Assembly: GCF_900129005.1 (NCBI RefSeq)
Contig: NZ_FQUN01000008.1
Coordinates: 124,001-188,000, forward strand
Length of the DNA: 64,000 bases
From: Leeuwenhoekiella marinoflava DSM 3653
GTDB taxonomy: Bacteria > Bacteroidota > Bacteroidia > Flavobacteriales > Flavobacteriaceae
Direction: 5' to 3'
Position numbers and translations under genes: made by a program. Each line of letters starts with the position of its first letter. Positions within the stretch are counted from its first letter, which is position 1. Under the pieces are notes generated by a model, which saw only the letters and a program-made list of their open reading frames with translations, had not been told where the DNA came from and ran no database searches. Shown here one piece after another: positions 36,622 through 46,510 of this stretch.

Positions 36622-37302
36622 ATGGGTCTACTCAGTAAAAAAGACACAGACGAAGAGAGAAACTTCGAAGCAGAATTTCAGTTCCCTACATCAGATAAAG
36701 CCCTTTTAATTTTTACGCGGAACCCAGAATTGGGTAACGTAAAAACACGCCTTGCCGGCGGAGTGGGTGATCAAGCTGCTCTTGATATCTATAAATTTCT
36801 ATTACAACACACCGTCAAAATCACCAGCGGTTTACGTGCCGATAAGCAGGTTTTTTATTCCGAAAAAATACGGACATCAGACTATTGGGATGAAGCCGTT
36901 TTCTCTAAAAAACTGCAGCATGGAAATGATCTGGGATTGCGTATGCAGCGGGCATTTCAAGATGCTTTTAAAAGCGGCTACAAAAAAGCAATCATCATAG
37001 GCAGCGATATGTATGACTTGTCTCAAGAAGATATAGAGCAGGCTTTCAGTGCGCTGGATGATCATGATTTTGTGATAGGACCCGCAGCAGATGGCGGCTA
37101 TTATTTATTGGGAATGAACGTACTCAAACCCGAACTCTTTCAGCATAAAAACTGGGGAACAGAAACCGTTCTTAACGACACACTTGCTGATTTGAAAGAA
37201 GAATCTGTTAAATTGCTGGAAACCCGTAATGATGTAGATTATTACGAAGACATAAAAGGTATTGAAGCGTTTTTTCCTTTTTTACCACAACATTTGAAAT
37301 AA
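36622..37302 (+). CDS. TIGR04282-type arsenosugar biosynthesis glycosyltransferase
   Basis: 226 residues, a GT-A-like fold (DUF2064). ALLIFTRNPELGNVKTRLAGGVG at about 28-50, the DxD-like IIIGSDMYDLS, and PAADGGYYLLGM are family hallmarks. It has a charged N-terminal extension of about 25 residues compared with its paralogue at 39705-40388. Likely transfers a sugar in the arsenosugar pathway; the substrate is not established here. Confidence 0.88.
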   Translation: MGLLSKKDTDEERNFEAEFQFPTSDKALLIFTRNPELGNVKTRLAGGVGDQAALDIYKFLLQHTVKITSGLRADKQVFYSEKIRTSDYWDEAVFSKKLQHGNDLGLRMQRAFQDAFKSGYKKAIIIGSDMYDLSQEDIEQAFSALDDHDFVIGPAADGGYYLLGMNVLKPELFQHKNWGTETVLNDTLADLKEESVKLLETRNDVDYYEDIKGIEAFFPFLPQHLK

Positions 37303-37309
37303 ACAATCC

Positions 37310-38122
37310 ATGAAAAAATTTATTGAAGAATCTGCGCAATTCTTAAAAGAGCGCGGTTTTGAAGCTCCCGAGATCGGTATCATTTTAGGAACCGGTTTGG
37401 GTCAATTTGTAGATCAAGTAGAAATTATAAGTTCTGTAAGCTACAATCACATTCCTAACTTCCCAACGGCTACGGTAGAATTTCATACCGGAAAATTGAT
37501 TTACGGCACACTGGGCGGAAAAAAAGTAATTGTTATGCAAGGGCGTTTTCATATTTATGAAGGCTATACCTTACGCGATGTGAGTTATCCGGTACGCGTT
37601 ATGAACGAATTGGGCATCAAACAACTATTGATTAGCAATGCTGCCGGTGCCATTAACCTCAACTTTAAGAAAGGCGAAATTATGCTTATTGAAGATCACA
37701 TCAATTTACAGGGCAGCTCTCCTTTAGCGTTTAAAGGTGTTGAGCTATTAGGCTCTCGCTTCACAGATATGAGCGAGCCTTATGATGTGCCGATGCGTAC
37801 TCTTTTAAAAGAGATTGCTACCGAAAATAACATCACCTTACACGAAGGTGTTTATACTTCTGTGGTAGGACCCCAATTAGAAACCCGCGCCGAATACCGC
37901 TTCTTGAAGCTGATTGGTTCTGATACGGTGGGGATGAGCACCGTTCCTGAAGTTATCGTAGCCAATCACCTTGATCTACCGGTCGCTGCCGTTTCAGTAA
38001 TCACAGATGAATGTGATCCTGAGAACCTGGAGCCGGTGAACATTCAGGATATTATGAATGCTGCAGCACAAGCCGAACCCAATATGGTCTTGCTCTTCAC
38101 GCAACTCATCGAAAAACTTTAG
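37310..38122 (+). CDS. Purine-nucleoside phosphorylase
   Basis: 270 residues. ILGTGLGQFVDQVE (phosphate site), EFHTGKL, GRFHIYEGYTLRDVSYPVRVM and VGMSTVPEVIVANH identify a trimeric PNP. It sits 7 bp after the glycosyltransferase in an arsenosugar locus. It could release adenine from an arsenic-bearing deoxyadenosine intermediate made by ArsS; that link is known from pathway proposals and is inferred here. A purely salvage role is also possible. Confidence 0.93.
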   Translation: MKKFIEESAQFLKERGFEAPEIGIILGTGLGQFVDQVEIISSVSYNHIPNFPTATVEFHTGKLIYGTLGGKKVIVMQGRFHIYEGYTLRDVSYPVRVMNELGIKQLLISNAAGAINLNFKKGEIMLIEDHINLQGSSPLAFKGVELLGSRFTDMSEPYDVPMRTLLKEIATENNITLHEGVYTSVVGPQLETRAEYRFLKLIGSDTVGMSTVPEVIVANHLDLPVAAVSVITDECDPENLEPVNIQDIMNAAAQAEPNMVLLFTQLIEKL

Positions 38123-38162
38123 GTTTTTCGGTCTTATAAAAACCATACTTTACAAATCTCCG

Positions 38163-38180
38163 TAACTACTTGTGTAGTTA
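38163..38180. promoter_or_regulatory. Inverted repeat upstream of peroxidase-like gene
   Basis: TAACTAC and GTAGTTA separated by 4 nt, 33 bp before the start of the peroxidase-like gene. A possible operator; weak evidence. Confidence 0.3.
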
Positions 38181-38212
38181 TAAATATTGAATAACTCGAA
38201 ACAAAAAACAAA

Positions 38213-38548
38213 ATGGCTAATACTTATTACGATCCCGCAGACCTTAGAAAATTTGGTAAAATCACCGAATGGAGTGAAGAACTAGGCACAAAATTCTTTG
38301 ATTACTACGGAAAAGTTTTTGAAGAAGGCGCACTTACCGCTCGCGAGAAAGCGCTTATAGCTCTTGCCGTAGCACATACTGAGCAATGTCCTTATTGCAT
38401 TGACGCCTACACGAAAGACACGCTACAACGCGGGGTTACAAAAGAACAAATGATGGAAGCCATTCACGTAGGTGCTGCTATCAAAAGCGGTGCGACTTTG
38501 GTACATGGTACCATGATGATGAATAAGGTTAATAAGTTAGAAATGTAA
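38213..38548 (+). CDS. Arsenosugar biosynthesis-associated peroxidase-like protein (CMD family)
   Basis: 111 residues. AhpD/carboxymuconolactone decarboxylase core LTAREKALIALAVAHTEQCPYCIDAYT with redox CxxC (Cys59, Cys62), then GAAIKSGATLVHGTMM. Small proteins of this kind are regularly found with ArsM and ArsS. The CxxC suggests thiol redox chemistry in the cytoplasm. Confidence 0.88.
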   Translation: MANTYYDPADLRKFGKITEWSEELGTKFFDYYGKVFEEGALTAREKALIALAVAHTEQCPYCIDAYTKDTLQRGVTKEQMMEAIHVGAAIKSGATLVHGTMMMNKVNKLEM

Positions 38549-38614
38549 GTCTTAACTAACTAGTTCATTAATTGAACCTTATCTTAGTCCCTGCTGAAAA
38601 AGAAAAAACGCTAT

Positions 38615-39682
38615 ATGTCTGTAACTAAAACAAAAACATCCCTTCATAAACGTCACGATGATCTGGCTCAAGCCAACAAACAACTTGATATCTTATCCGG
38701 TGGCATCTTTGCTGATGGGGAATTACCCACTTTTGCAAAAAAAATAAAAGAAACCAATCAGTTTCCGCTGCGTCCAAAAAAACTTGAAATCCTGCAAATC
38801 AACGTAGGCTATATGTGTAATCAGGTTTGTGAGCATTGTCACGTAGATGCCGGTCCGGACCGTAAAGAAATCATGACTTGGGAAACGATGGAACAATGTC
38901 TTGAAGTGATTAAAAATACCGGTGCACACACGCTGGATTTGACCGGTGGCGCTCCTGAGATGAATCCGCATTTTAGACGTTTTGTTGAGGAAGCAAGCAA
39001 AGCAGGAATCAAAGATTTTATCGTACGTAGTAATCTTACTATCATTCGTGCGAATAAGAAATATTACGACTTACCTGATTTCTTCAAAAAACACAACGTT
39101 CACGTGGTGAGTTCTATGCCGCACTGGACACGGGGAAAAACCGATAAACAACGCGGAGAAGGTGTTTTTGATCTTTCTATAAAAGCCTTGCAAGAATTGA
39201 ATGAACGTGGCTACGGCATGCCAGACAGCGATTTACGCTTAGACCTGGTTTACAATCCTAATGGTGCCTACCTCCCTTCTGATCAAACGGGAATGGAAAA
39301 GGATTTCAAAAAAGCCTTGATGGAAGATTTTGGGATTCAGTTTCACAACTTGTTTGCGATAACCAATTTACCTATCGCCCGTTTTCTGGATTACTTAATC
39401 GCTTCAGAAAATTATGAGGATTATATGTATCAACTCGTAGAAGCTTACAATCCTTCCGCAGTAGCCAATGTGATGTGTACCAATACGATTTCAATCAGTT
39501 GGGACGGCTGGTTGTATGATTGTGATTTCAACCAAATGTTAGATTTAAAAGTCAACAGTAAGGTGAAACATATTTCTGATTACAACGAAGATTTGCTTAA
39601 CGATCGTGACATCATCATCTCACAACACTGTTACGGCTGTACTGCAGGCGCAGGAAGCAGCTGCCAGGGAACTGTTGCATAG
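38615..39682 (+). CDS. arsS: Arsenosugar biosynthesis radical SAM protein ArsS
   Basis: 355 residues. Radical SAM cluster motif CxxxCxxC (Cys68, Cys72, Cys75 in NVGYMCNQVCEHCHVDAG), then LDLTGGAPEMNPHF. The C-terminal Cys-rich SPASM-like end is CYGCTAGAGSSC. ArsS joins a 5'-deoxyadenosyl unit to a methylated arsenical. It lies 66 bp after the peroxidase-like gene in the same direction. Confidence 0.92.
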   Translation: MSVTKTKTSLHKRHDDLAQANKQLDILSGGIFADGELPTFAKKIKETNQFPLRPKKLEILQINVGYMCNQVCEHCHVDAGPDRKEIMTWETMEQCLEVIKNTGAHTLDLTGGAPEMNPHFRRFVEEASKAGIKDFIVRSNLTIIRANKKYYDLPDFFKKHNVHVVSSMPHWTRGKTDKQRGEGVFDLSIKALQELNERGYGMPDSDLRLDLVYNPNGAYLPSDQTGMEKDFKKALMEDFGIQFHNLFAITNLPIARFLDYLIASENYEDYMYQLVEAYNPSAVANVMCTNTISISWDGWLYDCDFNQMLDLKVNSKVKHISDYNEDLLNDRDIIISQHCYGCTAGAGSSCQGTVA

Positions 39683-39704
39683 CATGTAATAGAATGCATT
39701 TTTA

Positions 39705-40388
39705 TTGAACACGAAAACTGCCATATTAATTTTTGCCCGTTCGGCACAGCAAGAAGCTTTAGACAAAGGCTTCCGGAATGCGGCACCTGTCTTTGAAGCG
39801 CTCAATGCTCAGATTTTAAAAACGGTAAAACAAACCGGACTTCCGTATTTCTTATATTCGGAAGAAAAACAGCGAGGATCAACATTTGGCGAACGGCTTA
39901 CTAATGCGATACAAAACATTTACAATCTGGGCTATGATCAGATCATAAGTGTAGGTAACGACAGTCCGCATCTTACTAAAAAGCATTTCACCACTGCCGA
40001 AGAACATTTAAAAACCTGTCCGCTTGTTTTAGGCCCGTCAGTGGATGGTGGTTTTTATTTAATGGGACTGAGAAAGTCGCATTTTAATCCGATTTCTTTT
40101 TTAAAACTTCCCTGGCAGACTCAGGGTTTGATGACCAGCTTTATTCATCTGGTTCATTCCAAAAAAATTGAAGTTGCATTCTTAGAAACGCTTCAGGATC
40201 TAGACACGGCTTCAGACATTGCCCAACTTTTACAAGTCGGGAAAAGTCTTCCGTTCAAGATTCTACACCTTTTGAAGAATTGCATTCAAAAAGCATTTCA
40301 AACTTCCTATTATCAAGACCTCTTTCTTCAAAAGGTCTGTTCCCTTACTTATTACAATAAAGGTTCTCCGGTTAGTTTAAGTAGTTAA
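39705..40388 (+). CDS. Second TIGR04282-like glycosyltransferase
   Basis: 227 residues from a TTG start. AILIFARSAQQEALDKG, GNDSPHLTKKHF (DxD-like position) and LGPSVDGGFYLMGLRKSHF match the DUF2064/TIGR04282 family. It is more diverged than the copy at 36622 and has an extra hydrophobic C-terminal tail. Two such genes in one locus suggest two sugar-transfer steps or divergence of one copy. Confidence 0.85.
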   Translation: MNTKTAILIFARSAQQEALDKGFRNAAPVFEALNAQILKTVKQTGLPYFLYSEEKQRGSTFGERLTNAIQNIYNLGYDQIISVGNDSPHLTKKHFTTAEEHLKTCPLVLGPSVDGGFYLMGLRKSHFNPISFLKLPWQTQGLMTSFIHLVHSKKIEVAFLETLQDLDTASDIAQLLQVGKSLPFKILHLLKNCIQKAFQTSYYQDLFLQKVCSLTYYNKGSPVSLSS

Positions 40389-40460
40389 GACAAAAATCTA
40401 GTTGTCGCGCTGCTCACTGTACAATCTTGCAGCTCTCTTTTACCAATCAGAAACAAAAAA

Positions 40461-43400
40461 ATGAAACACCTTTATTTTGGGCTTATGCTCTTGCTTTGTG
40501 CATTTGCAAACGGCCAGACTACAATTACCGGAACCGTAACCGCATCAAGTGATGACTCAACCGTTCCGTTTGTGAATGTTATTGCTGTGGGCACAGATGC
40601 TGCAACAATCACCGATGAAAACGGAAACTATCAAATTGAAGTGCCTGAAACAGCATCTCAACTGCGTTTTTCGGCAATAGGATTTAGTACCCAGACTATC
40701 GCGATCAACGGGCAAAAAACCATTACTATCAGCTTACAAGAATCGACTACAGATTTAGATGAAGTCGTCATCACAGCTTTAGGTCTCGAGCGCGAAACCA
40801 AAGAATTGGGCTATGTAGTCCAGACCATACAAGCCGAAGAAGTTTCAGCAGTAAAAGCACCCAATTTTCTAGATAATCTAGCCGGAAAACTTGCCGGTGT
40901 TACCGTTTCTCAGGGAGCAACCGGAGTGGGATCTTCATCAAAAATTACCATTCGTGGAGAAGCTTCTTTTTCCAACAACAATCCGTTGTTTATCGTTGAT
41001 GGAACACCCATTAATAACAACACCGTTTTTAACGAAAGTAATGAAGCTGCTGCCGGTTTTCAAGAAATTGATTTTGGTAACGGCGCGATGGAAGTGAACC
41101 CTGACGATATCGCTTCCGTGAGTGTTTTAAAAGGCCCCAGTGCTGCTGCGCTTTACGGCACGCGTGCCTCCAATGGGGTGATTATCATTGAAACCAAAAA
41201 TGGAAGTCAAAGCAAAGGGCTGGGCATCAGCATCAATACGTCGTTGTTTGTAGATACGCCTTTCAAACTGCCGGAATTTCAAAATCAATACGGTCAGGGA
41301 AACTCAGGACTGTTTGAGTTTGTTGACGGTTTAGGCGGCGGGATTAATGACCTGATCTCCTATTCCTGGGGACCACGGTTGGATCAAGGCACTTTGATCG
41401 CACAGTTTGATTCCCCGGTAACCTTAGCCGATGGAACTGTAGTTCGTGGTGGTGATACTTCGCTATACTCCGGGAATGCAATCACCCCAACAGCCTTCAA
41501 TTCACATCCCAATAATCTGAAGGATTTTTACGAGACCGGAGTCACCACAATCAATAATGTGGCTATCGGCAGTAACTTTAATACAGGAAATTACCGCATC
41601 TCGTTTACAGACCTCCGCAGTGAAGCTATCATTCCCGGTGTCAATCTCGATCGCCAGACTGTAGCTACAAAACTGAATTTCAAACCTACCGACAAAACGA
41701 CTTTCAATGCGTCGGTGAGCTATGTAAATTCGGGTAGCGACAACCGCCCTTCAAACGGCTACGGAAGTGAAAATGTGAATTATGCTTTAGTAGCCTGGGG
41801 ACCGCGCTCCTTAGACATCAACAGTCTGCGTCAGTATTGGCAACCCGGTCTTGAAGGTGTGCAGCACTACTCGTTCAACTATACCTATTTTGACAATCCG
41901 TTTTTTACGATGTATGAAAACCGCAACGCGTTTAACCGGGATCGTGTTTTCGGGAATATGTCGATCAAGCAGAAAATCACAGACAACCTGAGCATATCCC
42001 TTCGATCCGGGATGGATTATTCCAGCGAAACCCGCAAGTTGCGCCGGGCGTTCAGCTCGAATCGTTTTAAAAATGGAGGTTACGCCGAGCACGATGTGTT
42101 TTACCGCGAGATCAATACCGATTTCCTGATCAATTACAACACTATTTTTGGTGCTATTTCTTTAGATGTTTCGCTGGGCGGAAACCGTCTGGATCAAAAA
42201 GCATCCACAAAACAATCGCAAACCGTCAATCTGGCGCAACCGGGAATTTTCAATCTGAACAATGCCGCATCACCTATTGATGTTTTTCAGTTTGAATCCA
42301 ACAAGCGCATCAATTCGTTCTACGGAATTGCAAAACTAGGCTACCGCGGGTTTCTATTTCTGGATATCACCGGTCGTAACGATTGGTCGAGTGCTTTGGC
42401 AACGCCATTTTCAGTTGACGGAACTTCGTTCTTTTATCCTTCGGCTTCTGCAAGCTTTATACTTTCTGAAGTTGCAAAATTACCGGAGGCCTTCTCCTAT
42501 GCGCAACTGCGTGCAAGTGTGGCGCAAGTGGGTAACGACACCCAACCCTATCAAACCAGTGGCGCATTTATTTCGCAGCCTTCGTATAACGGACAACCCA
42601 CCTTCAGCAATCAAAACTTTATCCCGAATGCCAACTTAAAACCCGAGCAAACCACTTCATATGAAGTGGGAGCAGATATTCGGTTTTTAAAAGATCGCAT
42701 TCGTCTGGATGCAACCTATTATAATGCATTGACAAAAGATCAGATCATCTCCTTACCTATCGCGATTTCTTCGGGATACAATCAGCAGGTGGTGAATGGC
42801 GGTGAAGTGCGCACGCAAGGAGTCGAACTTATCGCTGATTTGACGCCGGTTTTGACTGCGAATTTTAAATGGAATACCACCTTCAATTTCAGCACCAGCA
42901 CTTCACGGGTAGAACGCTTACCGCAGTCTGAAGGAAGACTGACTCTGGCGTATAGCCGAATCTACGACAGTGCCAATCAGACGGTTTGGTTTCAGGTTGA
43001 AGAAGGCGGGCAAATAGGCGATATCTACGGAACCGGCTATCAAAAAACCGAAGACGGTCAATTTATTCTAACCGCAGACGGAAGCTATATCGCAGATAAT
43101 AATCTCAAGAAAATAGGCAATTACACCCCCGATTTTATGCTGGGTTGGAACAACAGTTTCAGCTATAAAAACTGGAACCTGAGTTTCTTATTTGACTGGC
43201 GACAAGGTGGCGAACTCGTTTCGCGTACCCGTGCTTTAGGAACCGTTGGCGGGCAGCTTGCAGAAACGGCTAATCGCCCTGCAGCAGGTATAATTCCGCA
43301 AGGCGTTGTAAATGTGGGTACCGCTGCAAATCCGCAATACGAATCCAATACTACAGCCGTTTCAGCAGAAACCTATTACCGTCAGTTTTACGATCGCAAC

Positions 43401-43676
43401 CACGAAGAAAATAATATATATGACGCTTCCTTTTTAAAGCTGCGTCAATTTTCTGTGGGCTACACCTTCAATCTAAAAGATGGCTTTTTAGGATTAGCTA
43501 ACGGTATGGACATCGATCTGGCGCTTGTGGGTCGCAACCTTTTTGCATTCTCGGAGATCCCGCATTTTGATCCGGAGCAACTCGCGGTTCAGGGAACCGG
43601 TTTTGTCAGCGGCGTTGAAGACATGAGTTATGCGACTACGCGCAGTATTGGTTTAAAAGCGGGCTTTAATTTCTAA
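40461..43676 (+). CDS. SusC/RagA-family TonB-linked outer-membrane transporter
   Basis: 1071 residues with a signal peptide (MKHLYFGLMLLLCAFANGQ). A carboxypeptidase-like regulatory domain (about 20-95), a TonB-box-like DLDEVVITALGL, a plug domain (NPLFIVDGTPI, GPSAAALYGTRASNGVIIIETKNG), and a 22-strand barrel ending in GFNF follow. It imports or exchanges a solute with its SusD partner, powered by ExbBD-TonB. Being enclosed in the arsenosugar locus, it may handle an arsenical or arsenosugar; that is inference. Confidence 0.93.
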   Translation: MKHLYFGLMLLLCAFANGQTTITGTVTASSDDSTVPFVNVIAVGTDAATITDENGNYQIEVPETASQLRFSAIGFSTQTIAINGQKTITISLQESTTDLDEVVITALGLERETKELGYVVQTIQAEEVSAVKAPNFLDNLAGKLAGVTVSQGATGVGSSSKITIRGEASFSNNNPLFIVDGTPINNNTVFNESNEAAAGFQEIDFGNGAMEVNPDDIASVSVLKGPSAAALYGTRASNGVIIIETKNGSQSKGLGISINTSLFVDTPFKLPEFQNQYGQGNSGLFEFVDGLGGGINDLISYSWGPRLDQGTLIAQFDSPVTLADGTVVRGGDTSLYSGNAITPTAFNSHPNNLKDFYETGVTTINNVAIGSNFNTGNYRISFTDLRSEAIIPGVNLDRQTVATKLNFKPTDKTTFNASVSYVNSGSDNRPSNGYGSENVNYALVAWGPRSLDINSLRQYWQPGLEGVQHYSFNYTYFDNPFFTMYENRNAFNRDRVFGNMSIKQKITDNLSISLRSGMDYSSETRKLRRAFSSNRFKNGGYAEHDVFYREINTDFLINYNTIFGAISLDVSLGGNRLDQKASTKQSQTVNLAQPGIFNLNNAASPIDVFQFESNKRINSFYGIAKLGYRGFLFLDITGRNDWSSALATPFSVDGTSFFYPSASASFILSEVAKLPEAFSYAQLRASVAQVGNDTQPYQTSGAFISQPSYNGQPTFSNQNFIPNANLKPEQTTSYEVGADIRFLKDRIRLDATYYNALTKDQIISLPIAISSGYNQQVVNGGEVRTQGVELIADLTPVLTANFKWNTTFNFSTSTSRVERLPQSEGRLTLAYSRIYDSANQTVWFQVEEGGQIGDIYGTGYQKTEDGQFILTADGSYIADNNLKKIGNYTPDFMLGWNNSFSYKNWNLSFLFDWRQGGELVSRTRALGTVGGQLAETANRPAAGIIPQGVVNVGTAANPQYESNTTAVSAETYYRQFYDRNHEENNIYDASFLKLRQFSVGYTFNLKDGFLGLANGMDIDLALVGRNLFAFSEIPHFDPEQLAVQGTGFVSGVEDMSYATTRSIGLKAGFNF

Positions 43677-43706
43677 AGCCTTGAAGGCTACTAAACGTTT
43701 AAAAAG

Positions 43707-45149
43707 ATGAAAAATACGATATATAAAATACTGATGGTAACGCTGGTTATTTTTACCGGATGTACAGCAGATTTTGAAAAATTAAATACCAATCCCAATG
43801 CGCCGGTAAGCGTGCAGCCGGGTTTATTGCTTCGGCAGGTCATTTATGATTTTGGTGAGCAAATGAGTTATGAAGGTTTTGCCGCGGGCGATTTGTTATC
43901 ACAACATCGCACCGCATTAGACTTTAATTTATTTGATCGTCACGCGCTAAAATCTCCACAATTAGGAGGAAATCCCTGGCCGGTATGTTACACCAATCTC
44001 AGGGATAACGAACTGCTATTAAAACAGGCTCAGAGCAACGAAACCTTTACAGTTTATGAAGGTCCGTCCTTGATTTTAAAAGCCTATATGACGCAAGGGC
44101 TTACCGATCTTTTTGGCGACGTTCCCTATTTTGAAGCCTTTAATGGTATTGAAGGAACGGTTACTGCGCCTTATGATGCGCAGAAAGCTATCTATCTAGC
44201 CGAAGGCGGTATTCTGGACAATCTGGATAAAGGTATTGCTGCACTCAACGCATACGACGGCGCAGTAGCTTTAGAAGGCGATTTGCTTTTTTCAGGGGAT
44301 TTAGACAAGTGGATTCAGTTTGCAAACTCCTTAAAACTGAAAGCTTTGATTCGCATTTCAAGTCGGGAAGATGTGGCTAGTGAAATCGCTTCCATCTTTG
44401 CTGCCGGAAATTACATCGGTAACAATTCAGACAATGCGGTTTTTGATTTTACCAATTCGGCTCCTAATAGTTTCCGCTTTGCGCAATTGCGAGCAGGAGA
44501 TTTCAACAACTTTGTGCTTTCGGAAACGATGGAAGAAATCTTAACCGATCTTAATGACCCTCGCATTGGGGTTTTCTTCAGACCTTTTGCAAATTCGACT
44601 TCAGCTGAATTCAACGGATTGATCAACGGAATAAACGCCTCGCAAACTTCAATTGAGCCCGCAAACTATTCCCTTGCCGGAACGCTTTTTAGAGAAAACA
44701 CCTCAGAACTGGATGCCAATTTTATGACCGCCTGGGAAACGCAATTCATTCTCGCAGAAGCAGCAGCAAAAGGCTACATCACTGCCGATGCCGAAACTTT
44801 ATACAACTCAGGAGTCCAACTGGCTTTTGAGTATTGGCTCACCGAATTACCGGCTGATTATTTGTCTGGCCCTGCAGCTTACAATGCGCCCGGTACGACG
44901 CCTCTAGAACAAATTATCACCCAGAAATGGATTGCCAATCTCATCAACGGCTATGAAGGTTGGGTAGAATGGCGCCGCACGGGCTTCCCGGAATTCAAAC
45001 CGGTTGCTGCGAGTTTGAATGATGGCTTAATTCCTGTTCGTATGCCCTATCCTGCTGAAGAACAAGCTTTAAATGCAGACAACTATCAGGCTGCAGCAGC
45101 AGCGACAAATGATAACAGTCTGAATGCCCCGGTATGGTGGGATAATTAA
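43707..45149 (+). CDS. SusD/RagB-family lipoprotein
   Basis: 480 residues. Lipobox VIFTGC with Cys at about 19, then the SusD-like_2 N-terminus ADFEKLNTNPNAP and TPR-type helices (YLAEGGILDNLDKGIAAL). It ends with PVWWDN, typical of the SusD-like family. It caps the SusC barrel encoded 30 bp upstream and binds the ligand outside the cell. Confidence 0.93.
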   Translation: MKNTIYKILMVTLVIFTGCTADFEKLNTNPNAPVSVQPGLLLRQVIYDFGEQMSYEGFAAGDLLSQHRTALDFNLFDRHALKSPQLGGNPWPVCYTNLRDNELLLKQAQSNETFTVYEGPSLILKAYMTQGLTDLFGDVPYFEAFNGIEGTVTAPYDAQKAIYLAEGGILDNLDKGIAALNAYDGAVALEGDLLFSGDLDKWIQFANSLKLKALIRISSREDVASEIASIFAAGNYIGNNSDNAVFDFTNSAPNSFRFAQLRAGDFNNFVLSETMEEILTDLNDPRIGVFFRPFANSTSAEFNGLINGINASQTSIEPANYSLAGTLFRENTSELDANFMTAWETQFILAEAAAKGYITADAETLYNSGVQLAFEYWLTELPADYLSGPAAYNAPGTTPLEQIITQKWIANLINGYEGWVEWRRTGFPEFKPVAASLNDGLIPVRMPYPAEEQALNADNYQAAAAATNDNSLNAPVWWDN

Positions 45150-45172
45150 TTATTGAACTTAACCAACTAACA

Positions 45173-46510
45173 TTGAATATAGCAATCTGGCAATGGGGAC
45201 TCATTATCGTATCAAGTTTGATACTGTTTGTTATATCTCCATTAGCCAAAACAAAAAGTGACTTCTTCAAAGCTACACACCGTAAAAAAGCACCCAATGT
45301 GTTTATGCTTACGGGTAGTCTCATCATCTCCTGGATTTTTGCTAAAAGCATCACCAATGCTGCAAATCTGGGACTCGAATTCGGTATCGTAGGTGGGGTC
45401 GCTTATGCAGGGTATTATTTATCTTTTGCTATCGCCGGAATTTTGATTTACAACATTCGTACCCGCGGCGGCTATGAAAGTCTACACAATTTTTTCACCT
45501 CCCGATTTGGTAAAAATGCCATGCGCATCTTCTCTATTTTAATAGCCATACGCTTGTTTAACGAGGTTTGGAGTAATACCATGGTAATCGGTAGTTATTT
45601 TGGAGATCTGGGCAGCACACCGTATTATGCATCCATAATCGTGTTTACCTTACTTACGCTGGCGTATTCATTAAAAGGCGGACTCAGCAGTTCTATTTTT
45701 ACCGATGTCATTCAGATGGGATTATTTTCAATCTTATTGTTTGTCATACTATCCAGTATTTATTCGAGCACCAATTTTAGCGTGAGTGATACCGTTACCA
45801 GCGGCGTATGGAGTTTTGATATGGGCTTAAATTTACTTTTTGCAGCGCTGTTGCAATCCTTTAGCTATCCCTTTCATGACCCGGTTTTGACTGATAGAGC
45901 TTTTTTAAGTTCGCCTAAAGTCACCTTACGCAGCTTTCTGTTGGCCAGTGTTCTCGGGGGAGCTTGTATCATGCTGTTTAGTGTGATTGGCGTTTATGCT
46001 AAAGCTATGGGAATGCAGGGTCAGGCGGCTGTAGAAGTGGGCAAAGCCTTTGGTACGGCTATTCTGTTGATTATTAATTTTATTATGATTACCTCAGCGG
46101 CTTCTACTTTAGACTCTACGTTTTCATCATTCTCAAAATTGGCTGCTATTGATTTAAAACTGGGAGAAAGCATTTCTTTTGGTAGAATTGCGATGGGTGT
46201 TTTAGTTGTTTTAGGAACCATTCCTATTTTTCTGGATGCTGAAATTTTATCAGCAACAACCATCTCGGGAACGATGGTAATTGGCCTCACGCCTATTTTC
46301 TTTTTCTGGAAATTACCTGCGCCAAAAATAAGTTTCTACCTGAGTATTTTTTGCGGAATCGCTTTTGGATTTTTATTGATCTTTGACCTCATCCCCGGAT
46401 CTTGGATTTTAACTACCGGTCCGTATGCAGATCTGCTTTGGGTGAATATCTGGGGCGTATTGAGTTGTTTAATTGTATATATGATACCGGCATGGATAAA
46501 ACTGTGGTAA
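45173..46510 (+). CDS. Sodium:solute symporter family protein
   Basis: 445 residues from a TTG start, about 12 membrane helices. RTRGGYESLHNFFTSRFG and GLSSSIFTDVIQMG are SSS-family landmarks. It starts 24 bp after the SusD gene and its 3' end overlaps the metallophosphoesterase gene, so it is part of the locus. It is plausibly the inner-membrane step for the solute brought in by SusCD. Confidence 0.88.
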   Translation: MNIAIWQWGLIIVSSLILFVISPLAKTKSDFFKATHRKKAPNVFMLTGSLIISWIFAKSITNAANLGLEFGIVGGVAYAGYYLSFAIAGILIYNIRTRGGYESLHNFFTSRFGKNAMRIFSILIAIRLFNEVWSNTMVIGSYFGDLGSTPYYASIIVFTLLTLAYSLKGGLSSSIFTDVIQMGLFSILLFVILSSIYSSTNFSVSDTVTSGVWSFDMGLNLLFAALLQSFSYPFHDPVLTDRAFLSSPKVTLRSFLLASVLGGACIMLFSVIGVYAKAMGMQGQAAVEVGKAFGTAILLIINFIMITSAASTLDSTFSSFSKLAAIDLKLGESISFGRIAMGVLVVLGTIPIFLDAEILSATTISGTMVIGLTPIFFFWKLPAPKISFYLSIFCGIAFGFLLIFDLIPGSWILTTGPYADLLWVNIWGVLSCLIVYMIPAWIKLW

